A stretch of DNA of 64,000 bases, from the NCBI RefSeq assembly GCF_026965555.1, contig NZ_CP114040.1, forward strand, positions 9,212,001-9,276,000, in the 5' to 3' direction. The translations under genes were made by a program, and so were the position numbers. The notes under the pieces were generated by a model. That model saw only the letters and a program-made list of their open reading frames with translations, was not told where the DNA came from and did not search any database. Source of the DNA: Nannocystis punicea (GTDB lineage: Bacteria > Myxococcota_A > Polyangia > Nannocystales > Nannocystaceae). Shown here piece after piece: positions 63,274 to 64,000 of the stretch (its first letter is position 1; every line of letters begins with the position of its first letter).

Positions 63274-64000
63274 ATGCTCGACCACGACACCCTCCAATCC
63301 GAGAAGCTCCAATTCTGGCGCGACGGCTTCGTCGTCGTGCGGAACATGTTCACGCGCGACGAGATGGCGGTCGTCAAGCGCAAGGTCGCCGAGATCGAGG
63401 CGATGAACGCACGAGTGGACCACCTGCGGACGCAGCAGGCGCTGGGCGAGCACCCCTCGTTCGAGACCATCTTCGTCTGGAACGACGTCGTCGGCGACGA
63501 CCTCTTCGCCAAGATCGGCCGCTCGTACAAGATCCTCGACCGCCTGTCGCACTATTACGAGGACGACGTCTACGACTATCACAACAAGATCGTGCTCAAG
63601 TACCCGGGCATCGTCGGCTTCCGCCCGCACCAGGACTACGCGTATTGGCAGGGGTACGGGTGCCGCTTCCCCGAGGCGCACGCGGTGTTCGTGGCGGTCG
63701 ACGCGGCGACGCGGGAAAACGGCTGCCTCAAGCTCGTCCCGCGCTCGCACCTCCTCGGCACCCTGCCCCACGGCGGCTGGAGCGCCCGCGGCAGCGACGA
63801 CGGCGTCCTGCCGGAGGAGCTGGAGGCGCTGTTCGCCAGGGGCTACGCCTTCGAGCCGATCGAGGCCGAGCCGGGCGACGCGATCCTGTTCCACGGCAAC
63901 ACCATCCACGGCTCCGACGACAACGGCTCCGACCAGCCGCGGATCGCCATGGTCGCGACCATGAACACACGGCGCAACAGCCCCGATCCGCGGCACAATC
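63274..64000 (+). CDS. PhyH-type Fe(II)/2-oxoglutarate oxygenase, partial
   Basis: The frame starts at the ATG at 63274 (GGAG nine bases upstream) and is still open at the window end after 242 codons. It opens LQFWRDGFVVVRNMFTRDEM, typical of PhyH. Iron ligands are seen in FRPHQDYAYW (His ~119, Asp ~121) and NTIHGSDDNG (His ~212), with a 2-oxoglutarate-binding Arg in SDQPRIAMV (~223). Such enzymes hydroxylate or oxidatively cyclise substrates. It is a candidate for oxidising the Tyr or Trp of the precursor, or the acyl chain. The C-terminus lies outside the window. Confidence 0.85.
   Translation, partial: MLDHDTLQSEKLQFWRDGFVVVRNMFTRDEMAVVKRKVAEIEAMNARVDHLRTQQALGEHPSFETIFVWNDVVGDDLFAKIGRSYKILDRLSHYYEDDVYDYHNKIVLKYPGIVGFRPHQDYAYWQGYGCRFPEAHAVFVAVDAATRENGCLKLVPRSHLLGTLPHGGWSARGSDDGVLPEELEALFARGYAFEPIEAEPGDAILFHGNTIHGSDDNGSDQPRIAMVATMNTRRNSPDPRHN

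Overview
The window is very GC-rich DNA. It is full of short lipoproteins with Thr/Ser/Gly/Asp-rich linkers behind a lipobox, leucine-rich-repeat lipoproteins, Ser/Thr protein kinases, TPR-like lipoproteins and transposon debris. That mix fits a myxobacterium, most likely of the Nannocystaceae type (an inference from protein style, not from a marker gene).

Layout. Positions 1-12.5 kb carry surface or periplasmic lipoproteins, a Ser/Thr kinase, an LRR lipoprotein and a PAS-histidine kinase. Positions 12.6-18.6 kb hold a secreted Cys-containing protein, two crippled IS3 transposase copies, a glycine-zipper protein, a truncated lipoprotein and a second LRR lipoprotein. Positions 19-30 kb are mostly housekeeping-like or unknown genes (TPR lipoprotein, TlpA-type thioredoxin, DUF2277, alpha/beta hydrolase, TetR). 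Positions 30.3-38 kb are a mobile-element landing zone: a DUF1993 gene split by a 1.39-kb IS with a CTAG target duplication, an IS66 remnant, an IS3 remnant, a protein with a death/effector-associated-like N-terminus, and an AhpD-like/nitroreductase/AraC group. Positions 38-42 kb carry a lipoprotein, a Cys-rich copper-storage-like protein and a Ser/Thr kinase.

From 42.4 kb to the right end lies a biosynthetic gene cluster built as two divergent operons around 49.99-50.27 kb. The leftward operon begins with a 21-codon gene (49924-49989) whose product ends in Arg-Tyr-Trp. A 12-bp hairpin follows, then two DUF697 proteins, an SPFH protein, a 59-residue membrane protein, two cyclic-peptide-type ABC exporters, a methyltransferase and a glycosyltransferase, with frequent 4-10 nt overlaps. 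The rightward operon holds a 320-residue protein, a 2673-residue FAAL-ACP-KS-AT-ACP-aminotransferase-condensation megaenzyme, an HTTM-like membrane protein, a 303-residue paralogue of the first protein, a POT-family peptide transporter and a PhyH-type oxygenase that runs off the window.

My reading is a crocagin-like RiPP pathway. In crocagin biosynthesis the C-terminal Ile-Tyr-Trp of a tiny precursor becomes a pyrroloindoline core with help from the homologous peptide-binding proteins CgnB and CgnE. Here a Tyr-Trp-ending precursor and two paralogous candidate binding proteins sit beside an iturin-type beta-amino-fatty-acid synthetase that stops after its condensation domain. The predicted product would be a lipidated, possibly glycosylated and methylated, Tyr-Trp-derived alkaloid. 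The family link is from memory and gene context, not an alignment.

Single-base deletions break two LRR lipoprotein genes, the methyltransferase gene and one IS3 remnant. The assembly may contain indel errors, so these frameshifts should be treated with caution.
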